DNA from: Bacillota bacterium
Lineage (GTDB): Bacteria; Bacillota; Clostridia; Christensenellales; Aristaeellaceae
NCBI GenBank assembly: GCA_023413135.1
Contig: JAEZQK010000032.1
Span: forward strand, 1-64,000
Length of the DNA stretch: 64,000 bases
Direction: 5' to 3'
Part shown: piece by piece, positions 51,536 through 60,207 of the stretch
Numbering within the stretch: position 1 is the first letter of the stretch
How the letters are laid out: every line of letters begins with the position of its first letter
Translations under genes and position numbers: made by a program
The notes under the pieces: model-generated
What the model was told of the DNA's origin: nothing
Seen by the model: only the letters and a program-made list of their open reading frames with translations
The model's database searches: none

Positions 51536-52642
51536 ATGCAATACCGGAAAAACGAGCGGGTGGTGGATTTGCAGGCCATCCGTGACAATGTGCGTGCGCT
51601 GAAAGACGCCGTAGGACCAAAGGTGAAACTGATGGCTGTGGTAAAGGCGGATGCCTATGGCCATGGCATGGTTAAGGTAGCAAAGGCGGCCCTGTCCGCC
51701 GGCGCTTCCTTCCTTGGGGTGGCAACGCCGGACGAGGGCGTGCTGCTTAGGGAGAACCACATGGATGTGCCCATCCTGGTATTCGGCGCGCTGAACAGGG
51801 ACGGGGCCGGGGCGGCGGTGCAATATTCCCTTACCCAAACCATCTGCCGGGCGGACATGATATCGTGGCTCGCGCAGGAATGCCATCGTCAAAAGAAGGA
51901 TGCATTTGTCCACCTGAAGGTGGATACGGGTATGGGCCGCATCGGCGTGCGGACGGATGATGAGGCACAGGCGGTGCTGGATGCTTTGCAGGCAGCCCCG
52001 CAGGTGAAGCTCACCGGGGCCTATACCCACTTTGCAGACGCAGACAGTTCCCAGAAGCGATTCACTCTTTCGCAGTTGGCGGCTTTTGAGCATATCACCG
52101 TCAAGCTGCCCCAAGGGATTTTAAGGCATGCCGCCAACAGCGCCGCCACGCTGCGCTTTCCCCATACGCATTTTGACATGGTGCGGCCCGGCATTGCCCT
52201 GTACGGCTGCCCGCCCGTGAAAACGGATGTGCCTTTGCGCCCGGCCCAGCGCTGGGTGACCGAGGTGATCCATGTGAAGGAGATCGGCCCTGGCGATACC
52301 GTCAGCTATGGCCGCACCTTTACGGCGGAAAAGCCCATGCGGGTGGCCACGCTGCCGGTGGGCTACGGCGATGGGTACCACCGTATGCTGTCCAATCGCG
52401 GCAAGGTGCTGATCGGCGGGGAATTTGCGTCCATCCTGGGCCGTGTGTGCATGGATCAGACGATGGTGGATGTAACGGATATCCCCGCCGCGGTTCCAGG
52501 TGCGGAGGCGGTGCTGCTGGGCAGGCAGGGGCAAAACGAAATCACAGCCGACCAGATGGGTGAGTGGGCCGGCACTATCAGCTATGAGGTGCTGTTGGCA
52601 CCTACATTCCGGGTGACAAGAAGATATGAGCATGACGAATGA
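51536..52642 (+). CDS. alr: Alanine racemase
   Basis: A PLP enzyme giving D-alanine for peptidoglycan. 368 aa, fold type III. Lys37 (VVKADAYGHG) binds PLP, and Tyr258 (VSYGRTF) is the second catalytic base. RPGIALYG and GRVCMDQTMVDVTD are canonical. ATG 51536 lies 26 bp after the ACT gene. Its 3' end overlaps the next gene by 17 bp. Confidence 0.97.
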   Translation: MQYRKNERVVDLQAIRDNVRALKDAVGPKVKLMAVVKADAYGHGMVKVAKAALSAGASFLGVATPDEGVLLRENHMDVPILVFGALNRDGAGAAVQYSLTQTICRADMISWLAQECHRQKKDAFVHLKVDTGMGRIGVRTDDEAQAVLDALQAAPQVKLTGAYTHFADADSSQKRFTLSQLAAFEHITVKLPQGILRHAANSAATLRFPHTHFDMVRPGIALYGCPPVKTDVPLRPAQRWVTEVIHVKEIGPGDTVSYGRTFTAEKPMRVATLPVGYGDGYHRMLSNRGKVLIGGEFASILGRVCMDQTMVDVTDIPAAVPGAEAVLLGRQGQNEITADQMGEWAGTISYEVLLAPTFRVTRRYEHDE

Positions 52643-53198
52643 AGAAAAGTCGGCGCTGCGTAAAGCCATGCGTTCGCTGCCCGAACCTGTTAAGCGGCTT
52701 TCGGAAGGCGAAGCGGCAGCTTTGCACCTTTTGAGCTGGCCTGTGTTTTTGAATGCGGGTACAGTGGGCTGCTATGTATCCATGGGCTGGGAAATCGATA
52801 CGCTGCCTGTGCTGAGTGCCATTTTGCAAGCCGGGAAGACGTTGGCGCTGCCCAAAACCTATAATAAGGGCGTTATGGAGTTCCGCCGGGTATTGGACCC
52901 GGCCTTTTTGCATCCGGGCCGCTGGAATATACCGGAGCCAGGTGACGATGCGGAGGTCATACCACCGGAGGATTTCTCGCTTTTGCTGATTCCCGCATTG
53001 GCGGTGGACCTTAAAGGCTGCCGCCTGGGCCAGGGAGCAGGCTATTATGACCGTTACCTGCCCCAAACGCATTGCCCTTTGGCTGCATTGGTGCTTTCAA
53101 GGCAGGTTGTCCCAGCCGTCCCTTGCGGGGAACGGGATTATTTGGTACAATGGATTATCACAGGCAAGGGCATCCTGCCGGTCAAGGTTATGGATTAG
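52626..53198 (+). CDS. 5-formyltetrahydrofolate cyclo-ligase
   Basis: Converts 5-formyl-THF to 5,10-methenyl-THF with ATP. Of normal length at 190 aa. The signature GQGAGYYDRYL is at about 137-147, with LRKAMRSLP at the N-terminus and ALPKTYNKGVMEFRR for substrate binding. The start overlaps the alr end in another frame, so it is read by coupling. A second ATG lies two codons on. Confidence 0.93.
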   Translation: MSMTNEEKSALRKAMRSLPEPVKRLSEGEAAALHLLSWPVFLNAGTVGCYVSMGWEIDTLPVLSAILQAGKTLALPKTYNKGVMEFRRVLDPAFLHPGRWNIPEPGDDAEVIPPEDFSLLLIPALAVDLKGCRLGQGAGYYDRYLPQTHCPLAALVLSRQVVPAVPCGERDYLVQWIITGKGILPVKVMD

Positions 53199-53219
53199 GC
53201 ATAGAAAGGAACTGTTTGC

Positions 53220-54026
53220 ATGCAGAAAAGCGTTCCGGGGAAAAAGAAGCTTCAAATTGTCACCAAGCCCATGCTCACTGGCCGGGCCGTAGATCAAATG
53301 ACATTCAGGCGTGCTTTACGGGTAGCCGGAAGCGTGCTGGTGGCCGTATTCATTTATCTCGTATTCGGTTCGCTGCTGATGTTTGACAATTTGTTTTTAA
53401 GGCTGCTGACCAACGCGGCGCTGGTACTCATGAGCGGCGGTTTTTTGTACATGAGTGGCGCTTCCCATGGAGAGGCGGACGCCGCCTTTGGGGAGATCAT
53501 GTACCAGCGTGAGGCGGAGGGTAAAACCGTGCCCGACAGCGACAAGGCCCGTTGTTTTACGCCTGTGAAGGGCGTTTGTACTTTCCTCTTGGGAGCGCTG
53601 CCCTATGTACTGCTGTGCCTGATCGTTGCTGCAACGGCGCAGCTGCAGACATATACCCTGGGCGCGCTGCCCGATTGGCTTTCCAGCTATCGCAGGCAGG
53701 CGGAAATCGGCGATGCACTGCGGTATTATGAATCCACCGTATCCTTGGGTGTTCTGGATTTTGTGCATCTGGCGGTACGGCTGATCATTCTGCCCTTCGT
53801 GACCGCCGTAGGCAGCGAAAATGCCCATGGCGTTCTGCTGGTGCTAAGGCTCAGCCCCGTTTTGGCCCTGATCGTGCCTTCAGGATACGCACTGGGGTAC
53901 TTAAGGGGAAAGGAATTGCGCAGCAGGGTTCATACAAGCATTGCCCAAAGCCGGCGCAGGAAAAAGAACAAGGAGAAAAAAGAGCGGCAGCGGCGGCAGC
54001 AAAAAGGCCCCGAGCAGCTCGTATAA
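53220..54026 (+). CDS. Multi-pass membrane protein of unknown function
   Basis: 268 aa, not recognised. Basic N-terminus, then about five hydrophobic segments (about 33-55, 60-80, 115-140, 178-198, 205-228), with an external or loop part rich in Tyr and charged residues (about 140-175). The tail is extremely basic (RSRRRKKNKEKKERQRRQQK), probably cytosolic and able to bind RNA or lipid head groups. ATG 53220 follows AGAAAGGAACTGTTTGC. It sits between folate and rRNA-methylation genes on one strand with short gaps, so it is likely cotranscribed. Confidence 0.8.
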   Translation: MQKSVPGKKKLQIVTKPMLTGRAVDQMTFRRALRVAGSVLVAVFIYLVFGSLLMFDNLFLRLLTNAALVLMSGGFLYMSGASHGEADAAFGEIMYQREAEGKTVPDSDKARCFTPVKGVCTFLLGALPYVLLCLIVAATAQLQTYTLGALPDWLSSYRRQAEIGDALRYYESTVSLGVLDFVHLAVRLIILPFVTAVGSENAHGVLLVLRLSPVLALIVPSGYALGYLRGKELRSRVHTSIAQSRRRKKNKEKKERQRRQQKGPEQLV

Positions 54027-54049
54027 TACCGCTTCATCAGGAGGACATC

Positions 54050-54619
54050 GTGCGGATCATTGGCGGTGAAGCCCGCTCCAGGCTAATTGACGCCCCCAAG
54101 GGCATGGATACCAGGCCCACCCAGGACAAGGTTCGGGAATCCCTGTTCAACATTCTGCAATGGGATTTGGAGGGCAGGATTGTCTTGGACCTTTTTGCCG
54201 GCAGCGGCGCGCTGGGGCTGGAGGCATTGAGCCGTGGCGCAGCCTATGCCGTGTTTGTGGACAGTTCCCCGCAGGCCGCAAGGATTGTTAAAAGCAACGT
54301 GGACCGTCTGGGTTTTCAGGAGAAGGCGAAGGTGATCCGCGCCGACTGGCATGCGGCGGTTTCCACGCTGGCGCCCCATGTAAAAGGCGGTTTTGATCTT
54401 GTTTTTTTGGACCCGCCCTACAGAATGTTAAATACGGGAGAAATGTGCAGTAATATGCTGCAATGTCATATCGTAAAGGCCGGCTCCCTTATTGTGATAG
54501 AGCATGCGTTAAGTACTCCGCCCAGGCTTGGCGCGGCATTTTTCGCTGCGGATATTCGCCGTTACGGCGATACGGGCATCACGTTTTGCACGGTTGATAC
54601 AAAGGAGAAAGCGGATTGA
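54050..54619 (+). CDS. rsmD: 16S rRNA (guanine-966-N2)-methyltransferase
   Basis: Methylates G966 of 16S rRNA in the assembling 30S subunit. 189 aa with MRIIGGEARSRLI at the start, TRPTQDKVRESLFNIL, the SAM site LDLFAGSGALGLEALSRGA and the catalytic DPPY (LDPPYRM). GTG 54050 follows AGGAGGACATC. The stop codon overlaps the coaD start (TGATG), a very common rsmD-coaD arrangement in Bacillota. Confidence 0.96.
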   Translation: MRIIGGEARSRLIDAPKGMDTRPTQDKVRESLFNILQWDLEGRIVLDLFAGSGALGLEALSRGAAYAVFVDSSPQAARIVKSNVDRLGFQEKAKVIRADWHAAVSTLAPHVKGGFDLVFLDPPYRMLNTGEMCSNMLQCHIVKAGSLIVIEHALSTPPRLGAAFFAADIRRYGDTGITFCTVDTKEKAD

Positions 54620-55113
54620 TGGAAACACTTTGCGTATATCCCGGCAGCTTTGACCCCATCACCCTGGGTCATGTGGACATCATCCGCAGGGCGGCCCTCA
54701 TTTTTCCCCGGGTGGTGGTGGCGGTATTGCGCAACCCCAACAAGCGGGGCTGTTTTTCCGTTGAAAAGCGTGTGGAGATGATTGAAAAGGCCTGTATGGA
54801 CATTCCTGGTATTCAGGTGGATTGTTTTGAAGGTCTTTTGGTAGACTACATGAAGGAAAAACATGGCACGGTGGTGATACGGGGGCTTCGGGCGGTAAGC
54901 GACTTTGACAGCGAGTTTCAGATGGCGCAGGTGAACCACCAAATCTCGCCGGAGTTGGAGACGCTGTTCATGATGACCAGTCCCCAGCACGGCTATATCA
55001 GCTCCAGTGTTGTCAGAGATATTGCCGCCCTCGGCGGAGACGTATCGTCTTTTGTGTCCCCTTCCATTCTGCAGGATATTTATCAGAAATTTCCCCGCTC
55101 CAAGCCCGACTGA
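54619..55113 (+). CDS. coaD: Phosphopantetheine adenylyltransferase
   Basis: The penultimate step of coenzyme A synthesis. 164 aa from ATG 54619, overlapping the rsmD stop by one base. Motifs are YPGSFDPITLGH (nucleotidyltransferase HxGH-type, here TLGH), RGLRAVSDFDSEFQM and ISSSVVRDIA. All are canonical. Confidence 0.97.
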   Translation: METLCVYPGSFDPITLGHVDIIRRAALIFPRVVVAVLRNPNKRGCFSVEKRVEMIEKACMDIPGIQVDCFEGLLVDYMKEKHGTVVIRGLRAVSDFDSEFQMAQVNHQISPELETLFMMTSPQHGYISSSVVRDIAALGGDVSSFVSPSILQDIYQKFPRSKPD

Positions 55114-55136
55114 CCCGACGCAAAGGAGGTAGACGC

Positions 55137-55754
55137 ATGGATCAGCATACGCGGGAAATCATTGACCAGATGGAAAGCCTGCTGATGAGCAGCTCCAAGA
55201 TTCCCATGACCAACCTGTATATGGTAGACAGGAACAAATTAAGGGGGATGCTGCAGGACCTGGCGGAGGGCCTGCCAGCCGATATCGCAAGGTCGGCCAG
55301 CATCATTCAAAACGAGGCCAGGATCATCGGCGAAGCCAGGACCCGTGCGGAAAATACCGTGTCGGAGGCTAACTTGAAAGCCCGCCAGACGGTGGATGAG
55401 GCCGTGCGTTCCGCCCAGCTTACCACCGCCAACGCCCAGATGAAGGCGGATGAGCTGTACCGTTCCAGCAACGAGCAGGCCAGCCGCATCATTGCGGAAG
55501 CCCAGCGCCGGGCCAAGGAAATTGTGGACGAGGCGGAGCAGCACGCCATCCAGCTGGTCAGCGAGGAAGAGATCATGGCCCGGGCCCAGGCGGAGGCGGA
55601 GGAACTGCGCCAGAGCACCCAGGAGGAGATGGAAGCGCTGCGTCAGGACATGTTCAATTATCTGGATGCTTTGCTGGACGATACGGACAAAATGCTCTCC
55701 GATAAGGTGCAGGCTTTGCGCCGGACACGGCAGGAGATACAGGCACAACGCTAG
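55137..55754 (+). CDS. Long coiled-coil protein, ATP-synthase stalk/DivIVA-like composition
   Basis: 205 aa, almost wholly predicted alpha-helical coiled coil (about 55-200), rich in Ala, Glu, Gln and Arg with hendecad-like AEAxxRAKEIVDEAE repeats. The N-terminal 45 residues (HTREIIDQMESLLMSSSKIPMTN) are short and globular. Homologous coiled-coil proteins commonly follow coaD in Clostridia. They are annotated as ATPase subunit or DivIVA-like, but no function is established. No membrane helix. ATG 55137 follows CAAAGGAGGTAGACGC. A strong terminator follows at once. Confidence 0.85.
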   Translation: MDQHTREIIDQMESLLMSSSKIPMTNLYMVDRNKLRGMLQDLAEGLPADIARSASIIQNEARIIGEARTRAENTVSEANLKARQTVDEAVRSAQLTTANAQMKADELYRSSNEQASRIIAEAQRRAKEIVDEAEQHAIQLVSEEEIMARAQAEAEELRQSTQEEMEALRQDMFNYLDALLDDTDKMLSDKVQALRRTRQEIQAQR

Positions 55755-55760
55755 TGCTTT

Positions 55761-55793
55761 CGTAAAAAGCCGGTCATGGACCGGCTTTTTACG
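55761..55793 (+). terminator. Terminator after the coiled-coil gene
   Basis: A perfect 15-bp stem, CGTAAAAAGCCGGTC (55761-55775) with its reverse complement (55779-55793) and loop ATG. The right arm contains TTTTT. Confidence 0.88.
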
Positions 55794-55798
55794 ATTCT

Positions 55799-55841
55799 GC
55801 ATGATTTCCTTGTATGCCTGCGCACCGTCCTGCGCTTCGCC
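55799..55841 (+). repeat. Family D repeat, truncated copy 3
   Basis: GCATGATTTCCTTGTATGCC followed by CGTCCTGCGCTTCGCC matches the left arm and loop of the 28318 copy. The right arm is missing. It lies directly behind a terminator. Confidence 0.75.
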
Positions 55842-56132
55842 AGAGTACTCATATCAAACTCAACGTTAACACTCGCGCATCGAATACAGGCAAGCTCCGC
55901 TCGCTGTCATCCTAAGGGACGCAGTGACGAAGGATCTTTAAGCAGCATAATGCAACACTTGTGGCCGCTTATAAAAATATTATCCTGCATAAATTCATCT
56001 ATTGTTCAAATACAGTTCACAAACGGTTGATACAATAACATCGCAGCAAGGGATGCAAGCCACCGTATCCCGGATGCGAACTCCTTTTCTTGGCATTCTT
56101 CGGAATGTCGACCTCCCTATCCTCCATACAAG

Positions 56133-56182
56133 CAAAACCCGCGTTTGCAGATGGCAGAACTGCACTCGCGGGTTTTGTCTTT
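56133..56182 (+). terminator. Orphan terminator-like hairpin upstream of the adaptor gene
   Basis: CAAAACCCGCG and CGCGGGTTTTG with an inner TTTGCAG/CTGCA pairing, followed by TCTTTT. No open frame ends before it, so it may end a small RNA or attenuate read-through into 56291. Confidence 0.7.
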
Positions 56183-56290
56183 TGATGATACGTGGAGGAA
56201 GAGGGTGAAATTACCGTTTTCCTCCTGAGTTATTTGCACCCTGCCCAGCCAAAATAGCACTGCGGAAGGCTGGAGGACGGAGCAGATAAA

Positions 56291-57313
56291 ATGCGAAAAT
56301 CAACGGCATCCTTTTTTATGATGGCAATAACGGCAATGACTGCGGCGGCATTATGGACCTGGCCGGTGGAGCGGTGGGAGACGGTGAAGACCGTAAAGGT
56401 ATCCCTTGGCAGCGTTGAAAAAACCGTATCGGTTACGGGCTTGGCAGCCCGCAAGGATGAGTATTACAGCGCCCATCCAAAGGGCGGCGTTGTTGTCCAG
56501 GTCTATGTGCGGGAGGGACAGCCCGTTACGGAGGGACAGCCGCTGTACCGCCTGGATGATACGCAGTATCAGACGGCTTTGAAGCAGGCCATGCAGGCAC
56601 TGGAAAATGCCGATGCCACCAGGATGGCCTTCACAGCCCAGGCCACCGCGGCATTTGGCCAGGATGCGCAAACGCTGGCGGAGGAAGGCATCTCCGCCTA
56701 TGGCAGCGCAAGGGCGGAGCTTGTGTCCCGCATGGAATCGCTGTCGGCGGAAATCGAGGGGCTGACCCAGCGGGCATACCGGGATGGGCAGGTGCTGCAG
56801 CTGATAGCCCGGGAAGGGGAACTGTTGCTGCCCGGCAGCCCGGGCGCTGTGCTATCCTCCGCGGAAGCGGAAGTGCGCGCCCAGGTTAGTGCCAGGGACA
56901 GCCGGCAGATCATGGAAGGTATGCGCGCACGCATCACACAAAACAGTATGCCGCTGGGCGATGCGGTAGTGGAAAAGGTTGGGCTTTTGAAACCCAACAG
57001 CCAGGGCATTTCCTATGCCCAGGTAGTGTTTGCGCCTCTTGACGGATTATCCGTGCCGGTGGGAGCGCAGGTGGAGGTAGATGTGATCTTGGAGGAGCGG
57101 ACACAGGTACCCGTGGTGCCGGTAGAAGCGCTCACCGATCAGGACACGATTTTTCAGGTATATGAGGGCCGCGCCTGGGAACAAAGCAAGCCCATTCTTT
57201 TATGGGATAGTACCTGGGCCGCGGTGGATGGTCTGCCCGTGGGAACAGAGGTGGTGCTGTCGCCGGAAAAGGACCTTTATGACGGCGTGCGGCTGAAGGT
57301 GGTGAAGCCGTGA
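56291..57313 (+). CDS. Membrane-fusion/periplasmic-adaptor-type protein (MacA/HlyD-like)
   Basis: 340 aa with an N-terminal anchor (residues 4-24, TASFFMMAITAMTAAALW). A lipoyl-like half motif GGVVVQVYVREGQPVTEGQPLYRLD (about 65-90) comes next, then a helical hairpin (about 95-170) and beta-barrel/membrane-proximal parts (VPVGAQVEVDVILEE; VPVEALTDQDTIFQV). The role would be to link an inner-membrane exporter to the outside. It overlaps the FtsX-type permease gene by 4 bp (GTGA), so the two form one unit. Start ATG 56291 after GGACGGAGCAGATAAA. Confidence 0.9.
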   Translation: MRKSTASFFMMAITAMTAAALWTWPVERWETVKTVKVSLGSVEKTVSVTGLAARKDEYYSAHPKGGVVVQVYVREGQPVTEGQPLYRLDDTQYQTALKQAMQALENADATRMAFTAQATAAFGQDAQTLAEEGISAYGSARAELVSRMESLSAEIEGLTQRAYRDGQVLQLIAREGELLLPGSPGAVLSSAEAEVRAQVSARDSRQIMEGMRARITQNSMPLGDAVVEKVGLLKPNSQGISYAQVVFAPLDGLSVPVGAQVEVDVILEERTQVPVVPVEALTDQDTIFQVYEGRAWEQSKPILLWDSTWAAVDGLPVGTEVVLSPEKDLYDGVRLKVVKP

Positions 57314-58470
57314 GGCTTCGGGATGCCGTTCACCTGGCGGCGGTGAACATCTTTCAAACGCCGATGCGGTCCATTCTGACGGTATTGGGCCTGGCCATCG
57401 GCATTGGCGCTATCCTGTCGGTGATGACGCTGGGGGATGCGGGCCAGCAGCAGGTGGAGATGGAAATGACCCGCATGGGTGTGGACAAGGTGTGGATCAC
57501 CGCCCGGGGGCAAAGCAGCAGGTATTTAAACGCTGAGGATGGTGCTCTGCTCCGCGAAAAAACAGGCGCGCTTGCCACCGCCCAGGCCCATGTGAACCTG
57601 ATGGTCGCTTCGGCGGGGGAGACGGCCTATGCCCAGATCAGCGGCTGTGACGAATATCTGTCCAGCGTGCAGCAGTTTACTCTTGTAAGCGGCCGGTTTT
57701 TGAGCTCCCGGGATCAGCGGAACGGGGCCGCCGTCGCCGTAATAGATGACAGCCTGGCCTCTGTGCTTTTTGGCTTGGATGCGCAAAACTGCGTGGGGCT
57801 GCGCGTTTCGGCAGCGGGGCGCCTGTACCGCATCGTGGGACTGGTGAACGGCGTGAGCATGCAAACTGCTGGTTTTGGAATGGATGGCACGCTTTTGATC
57901 CCCCTCTCCGCTTTTTCCGACGCCTTTGGCGAAGCGGTCACCAATGTGATGCTGTCCGTGCCCAAGAATGTTTCCGGCAACGCTCTGGCCAAGGAAGCGC
58001 TGGCCGCTTTGCACGATACCGGGGGCAGCTTCCAGGCCACCACGCTGCAGGCGGAAATCGAGGCGGCCAGGGCCGTGGTGCGCATCTTCGTGATGGTATT
58101 GTGCTGCGTGGCGGTAATTTGCATGCTGGTAGGCGGTATCGGCGTCATGAATATCCTGCTGGTATCCGTTCGGGAGAGGCGGCAGGAGATTGGTGTATTG
58201 AAAGCGCTTGGGGCAACAGGTGCCCAGGTATGCCTGCTGTTTTTGCTGGAGGCTGCCGCTTACGCGGTGCTGGGCGGTGTGCTGGGCGTGGTGGCAGGGG
58301 AAGTGATTGTTCGCCTGACCGGCGGATGGATCGGTATATGGGCGGCGATCCAGCCGGGCCTTATTCCGCTGGCAGTAGGATTTGCGGCGCTGGTAGGACT
58401 GTTTTTCGGCGTGGCGCCGGCATGGCGGGCGGCCAGGATGGCCCCGGTGGATGCGCTGAAACAGCCGTAG
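57310..58470 (+). CDS. MacB/FtsX-type ABC transporter permease without linked ATPase
   Basis: 386 aa with the MacB permease layout: TM1 at about 20-42 (ILTVLGLAIGIGAILSVMTLG), a large extracellular domain (about 45-255), and three C-terminal helices (about 260-290, 310-340, 345-375), including GGIGVMNILLVSVRERRQEIGVLKALGA, the coupling-helix region. No Walker or signature motifs are present, and no ATPase gene lies beside it. The stand-alone ATPase at 58904 is sugar-importer type, so it is an unlikely partner. Cargo (peptide, macrolide or lipid) unknown. GTG 57310 overlaps the adaptor stop. Confidence 0.9.
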   Translation: MRLRDAVHLAAVNIFQTPMRSILTVLGLAIGIGAILSVMTLGDAGQQQVEMEMTRMGVDKVWITARGQSSRYLNAEDGALLREKTGALATAQAHVNLMVASAGETAYAQISGCDEYLSSVQQFTLVSGRFLSSRDQRNGAAVAVIDDSLASVLFGLDAQNCVGLRVSAAGRLYRIVGLVNGVSMQTAGFGMDGTLLIPLSAFSDAFGEAVTNVMLSVPKNVSGNALAKEALAALHDTGGSFQATTLQAEIEAARAVVRIFVMVLCCVAVICMLVGGIGVMNILLVSVRERRQEIGVLKALGATGAQVCLLFLLEAAAYAVLGGVLGVVAGEVIVRLTGGWIGIWAAIQPGLIPLAVGFAALVGLFFGVAPAWRAARMAPVDALKQP

Positions 58471-58478
58471 GCCTTCGT

Positions 58479-58516
58479 TTAAAGCAGGCCGGAAGCTTTC
58501 TTACGGCCTGCTTTAA
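58479..58516 (+). terminator. Stem-loop after the permease gene
   Basis: A 13-bp perfect stem, TTAAAGCAGGCCG (58479-58491) with CGGCCTGCTTTAA (58504-58516). The downstream T content is poor (GCGAGTTTT), so termination may be partial. Confidence 0.65.
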
Positions 58517-58525
58517 GCGAGTTTT

Positions 58526-58545
58526 GCACGATTTCCTTGTATGCC
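58526..58545 (+). repeat. Family D repeat, left-arm fragment (copy 4)
   Basis: GCACGATTTCCTTGTATGCC is identical in its core to the other copies; loop and right arm are missing. It opens the 433-bp gap 58471-58903, whose remainder (about 58560-58830) is distinctly AT-rich and holds no credible gene. Confidence 0.7.
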
Positions 58546-58791
58546 CTCCAGAAACAATCTTCGCGGATTGTTTTTATTTTATATATTTTTACATCGTTGT
58601 TTGTATATTCTATTTGAAAGCCTGAACGTTCTAACCCATATACTTTTCACACCCGCCGTATATTGTGTATCTGCCTGCTTTTGCGGAGCAGATTGGCTGC
58701 TTTGGCAGATTATACGTTATATTTGGGAAGATATTCGCCATCGTATACATCGTGAACAAAGCCATTACAGAATCTTTGTCAGTTTAACCTA

Positions 58792-58820
58792 TTTCTTTTT
58801 TTTCGTAGAATCTATATAAT
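58792..58820 (+). promoter_or_regulatory. Possible promoter for the MsmX-like ATPase gene
   Basis: A perfect TATAAT at 58815-58820 in AT-rich sequence. The -35 (TTTCTT at 58792-58797) is weak. Leader of about 75 nt before the start codon. Confidence 0.5.
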
Positions 58821-58903
58821 AAGGCTAGTTCAGGGCGCGTATCCTATTGGGGAAAGGCCTCCCCTGTATATGAGTTGGCAATAATATGTAAGGAGGAGAA
58901 ACT

Positions 58904-60025
58904 ATGTCCAGCGTATCTCTTAGCCACATTTACAAAACCTATCCCGGCGGTGTGACGGCTGTTAGCGACTTTTGCCTGGATATTGAAGACAAGGAATTCA
59001 TCGTGCTGGTCGGCCCCTCCGGTTGCGGCAAATCCACTACCCTGCGCATGGTCGCCGGTTTGGAAGAAATCAGTGACGGCCAGCTTTACATTGGCGAAAA
59101 ACTTGTGAACGACGTCGCTCCCAAGGATCGCGACATCGCCATGGTGTTCCAGAACTACGCGTTGTATCCCCACATGACGGTGTATGACAACATGGCCTTC
59201 GGCCTGAAACTGCGCAAAACGCCCAAGGATGAGATCAAGCGCCGCGTGGAAGAAGCCGCCCGCATTCTGGATATCAGCCATCTTTTGAACCGCAAGCCCA
59301 AGGCTCTGTCCGGCGGTCAGCGTCAGCGCGTTGCCCTGGGCCGCGCCATCGTCCGCGAACCCAAGGTCTTCCTCATGGACGAACCGCTGTCCAACCTGGA
59401 CGCCAAGCTCCGCGTGGCCATGCGTACCGAGATCACCAAGCTGCATCAGCGCCTGCAGACCACCTTCATCTACGTAACCCATGACCAGACCGAGGCCATG
59501 ACCATGGGCACCCGTATCGTCGTCATGAAGGACGGCTTCATTCAGCAGGTGGACAGCCCGCAAAACCTGTATGACTATCCCATCAACCTGTTCGTTGCCG
59601 GCTTCATCGGCAGCCCGCAAATGAACTTCTTCAATGCCACCCTGGTAAAGGAAGGCAAAGAAGTATATGCCACCTTCGGTTCCAACAAGATCCTCGTGCC
59701 CGCCGGCAAGGTTGCCAAGCTGGTGGATGAAAGCTACATCGGCAAAGAAGTTATCCTGGGCATCCGCCCCGAGAACATCCACGACGAAGAAGTATTCTTG
59801 AACAACCTGCCCGAGGCTGTTATCGATGTGAGCGTGGAAGTTACCGAACTGATGGGTTCCGAGACCTACCTGTACCTGAAGGCCAGCGGCAAGGACGACA
59901 ATATCATCGCCCGCGTCGATCCCCGTACCACCAGCCGCGCCGGCAACCAGATCAAGGTGGCCTTCGACACCAACCACCTCCACTTCTTCGATAAGGAAAC
60001 CGAAGCCAGCATCCTCACCAGGTAA
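58904..60025 (+). CDS. Sugar ABC-transporter ATPase (MsmX/UgpC/MalK family)
   Basis: A cytosolic ATPase that energises carbohydrate importers. 373 aa with Walker A GPSGCGKST, signature LSGGQRQRVALGRA, Walker B VFLMDEPLSNLD and the switch His in VTHDQTEAM. The C-terminal TOBE/OB regulatory domain (about 240-370) marks the MalK/MsmX type. It stands alone without permease or binding-protein genes, as expected of an MsmX-like ATPase shared by several sugar importers elsewhere in the genome. ATG 58904 follows TAAGGAGGAGAAACT. Codons here look strongly optimised (CGC, AAG, GGC, ATC), pointing to high expression. Confidence 0.96.
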   Translation: MSSVSLSHIYKTYPGGVTAVSDFCLDIEDKEFIVLVGPSGCGKSTTLRMVAGLEEISDGQLYIGEKLVNDVAPKDRDIAMVFQNYALYPHMTVYDNMAFGLKLRKTPKDEIKRRVEEAARILDISHLLNRKPKALSGGQRQRVALGRAIVREPKVFLMDEPLSNLDAKLRVAMRTEITKLHQRLQTTFIYVTHDQTEAMTMGTRIVVMKDGFIQQVDSPQNLYDYPINLFVAGFIGSPQMNFFNATLVKEGKEVYATFGSNKILVPAGKVAKLVDESYIGKEVILGIRPENIHDEEVFLNNLPEAVIDVSVEVTELMGSETYLYLKASGKDDNIIARVDPRTTSRAGNQIKVAFDTNHLHFFDKETEASILTR

Positions 60026-60045
60026 TAGTATTATAGCATATCGGC

Positions 60046-60079
60046 GGCGTGCTGCTTAAGGCGGCGCGCCGTTCTTTTT
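60046..60079 (+). terminator. Terminator after the MsmX-like gene
   Basis: GGCGTGCTGC (60046-60055) pairs with GCGGCGCGCC (60061-60070), with two G-T pairs, followed by GTTCTTTTT. Confidence 0.8.
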
Positions 60080-60207
60080 ATAGAGCGAGGGAGGGAAAAA
60101 AGTCATGAACGAGTCGTTTCGCTGATTTACATTTGTACAAAAATTCGGAAAACGCCGAAAACCCCGCTTTTTTTATGAAATGTTCACAATTTTCTGCGAT
60201 TTATCGC

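Larger units (their letters stand above)
55794..56290. other. Gap of about 500 bp with repeat fragments and an orphan terminator
   Basis: No gene with a ribosome site. It contains a half copy of the family D repeat (55799-55841), and a GTCATCCTAAGG ... GACGAAGGATCTTT element (about 55900-55938) like the dispersed TGTCATCCTGAGCGAAG-type repeats of many bacteria. An AT-rich stretch follows, then the hairpin 56133-56182, and an inverted GAGGAA/TTCCTC at about 56192-56226. The ribosome site GGACGGAGC of the next gene is at its end. Confidence 0.65.

Noticed and set aside
57310..60025. Treating the 58904 ATPase as the partner of the MacB-like permease
   Set aside because: It has the long MalK/MsmX C-terminal regulatory domain, its own leader and a stem-loop before it. 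MacB/LolD ATPases are short and lack that domain.
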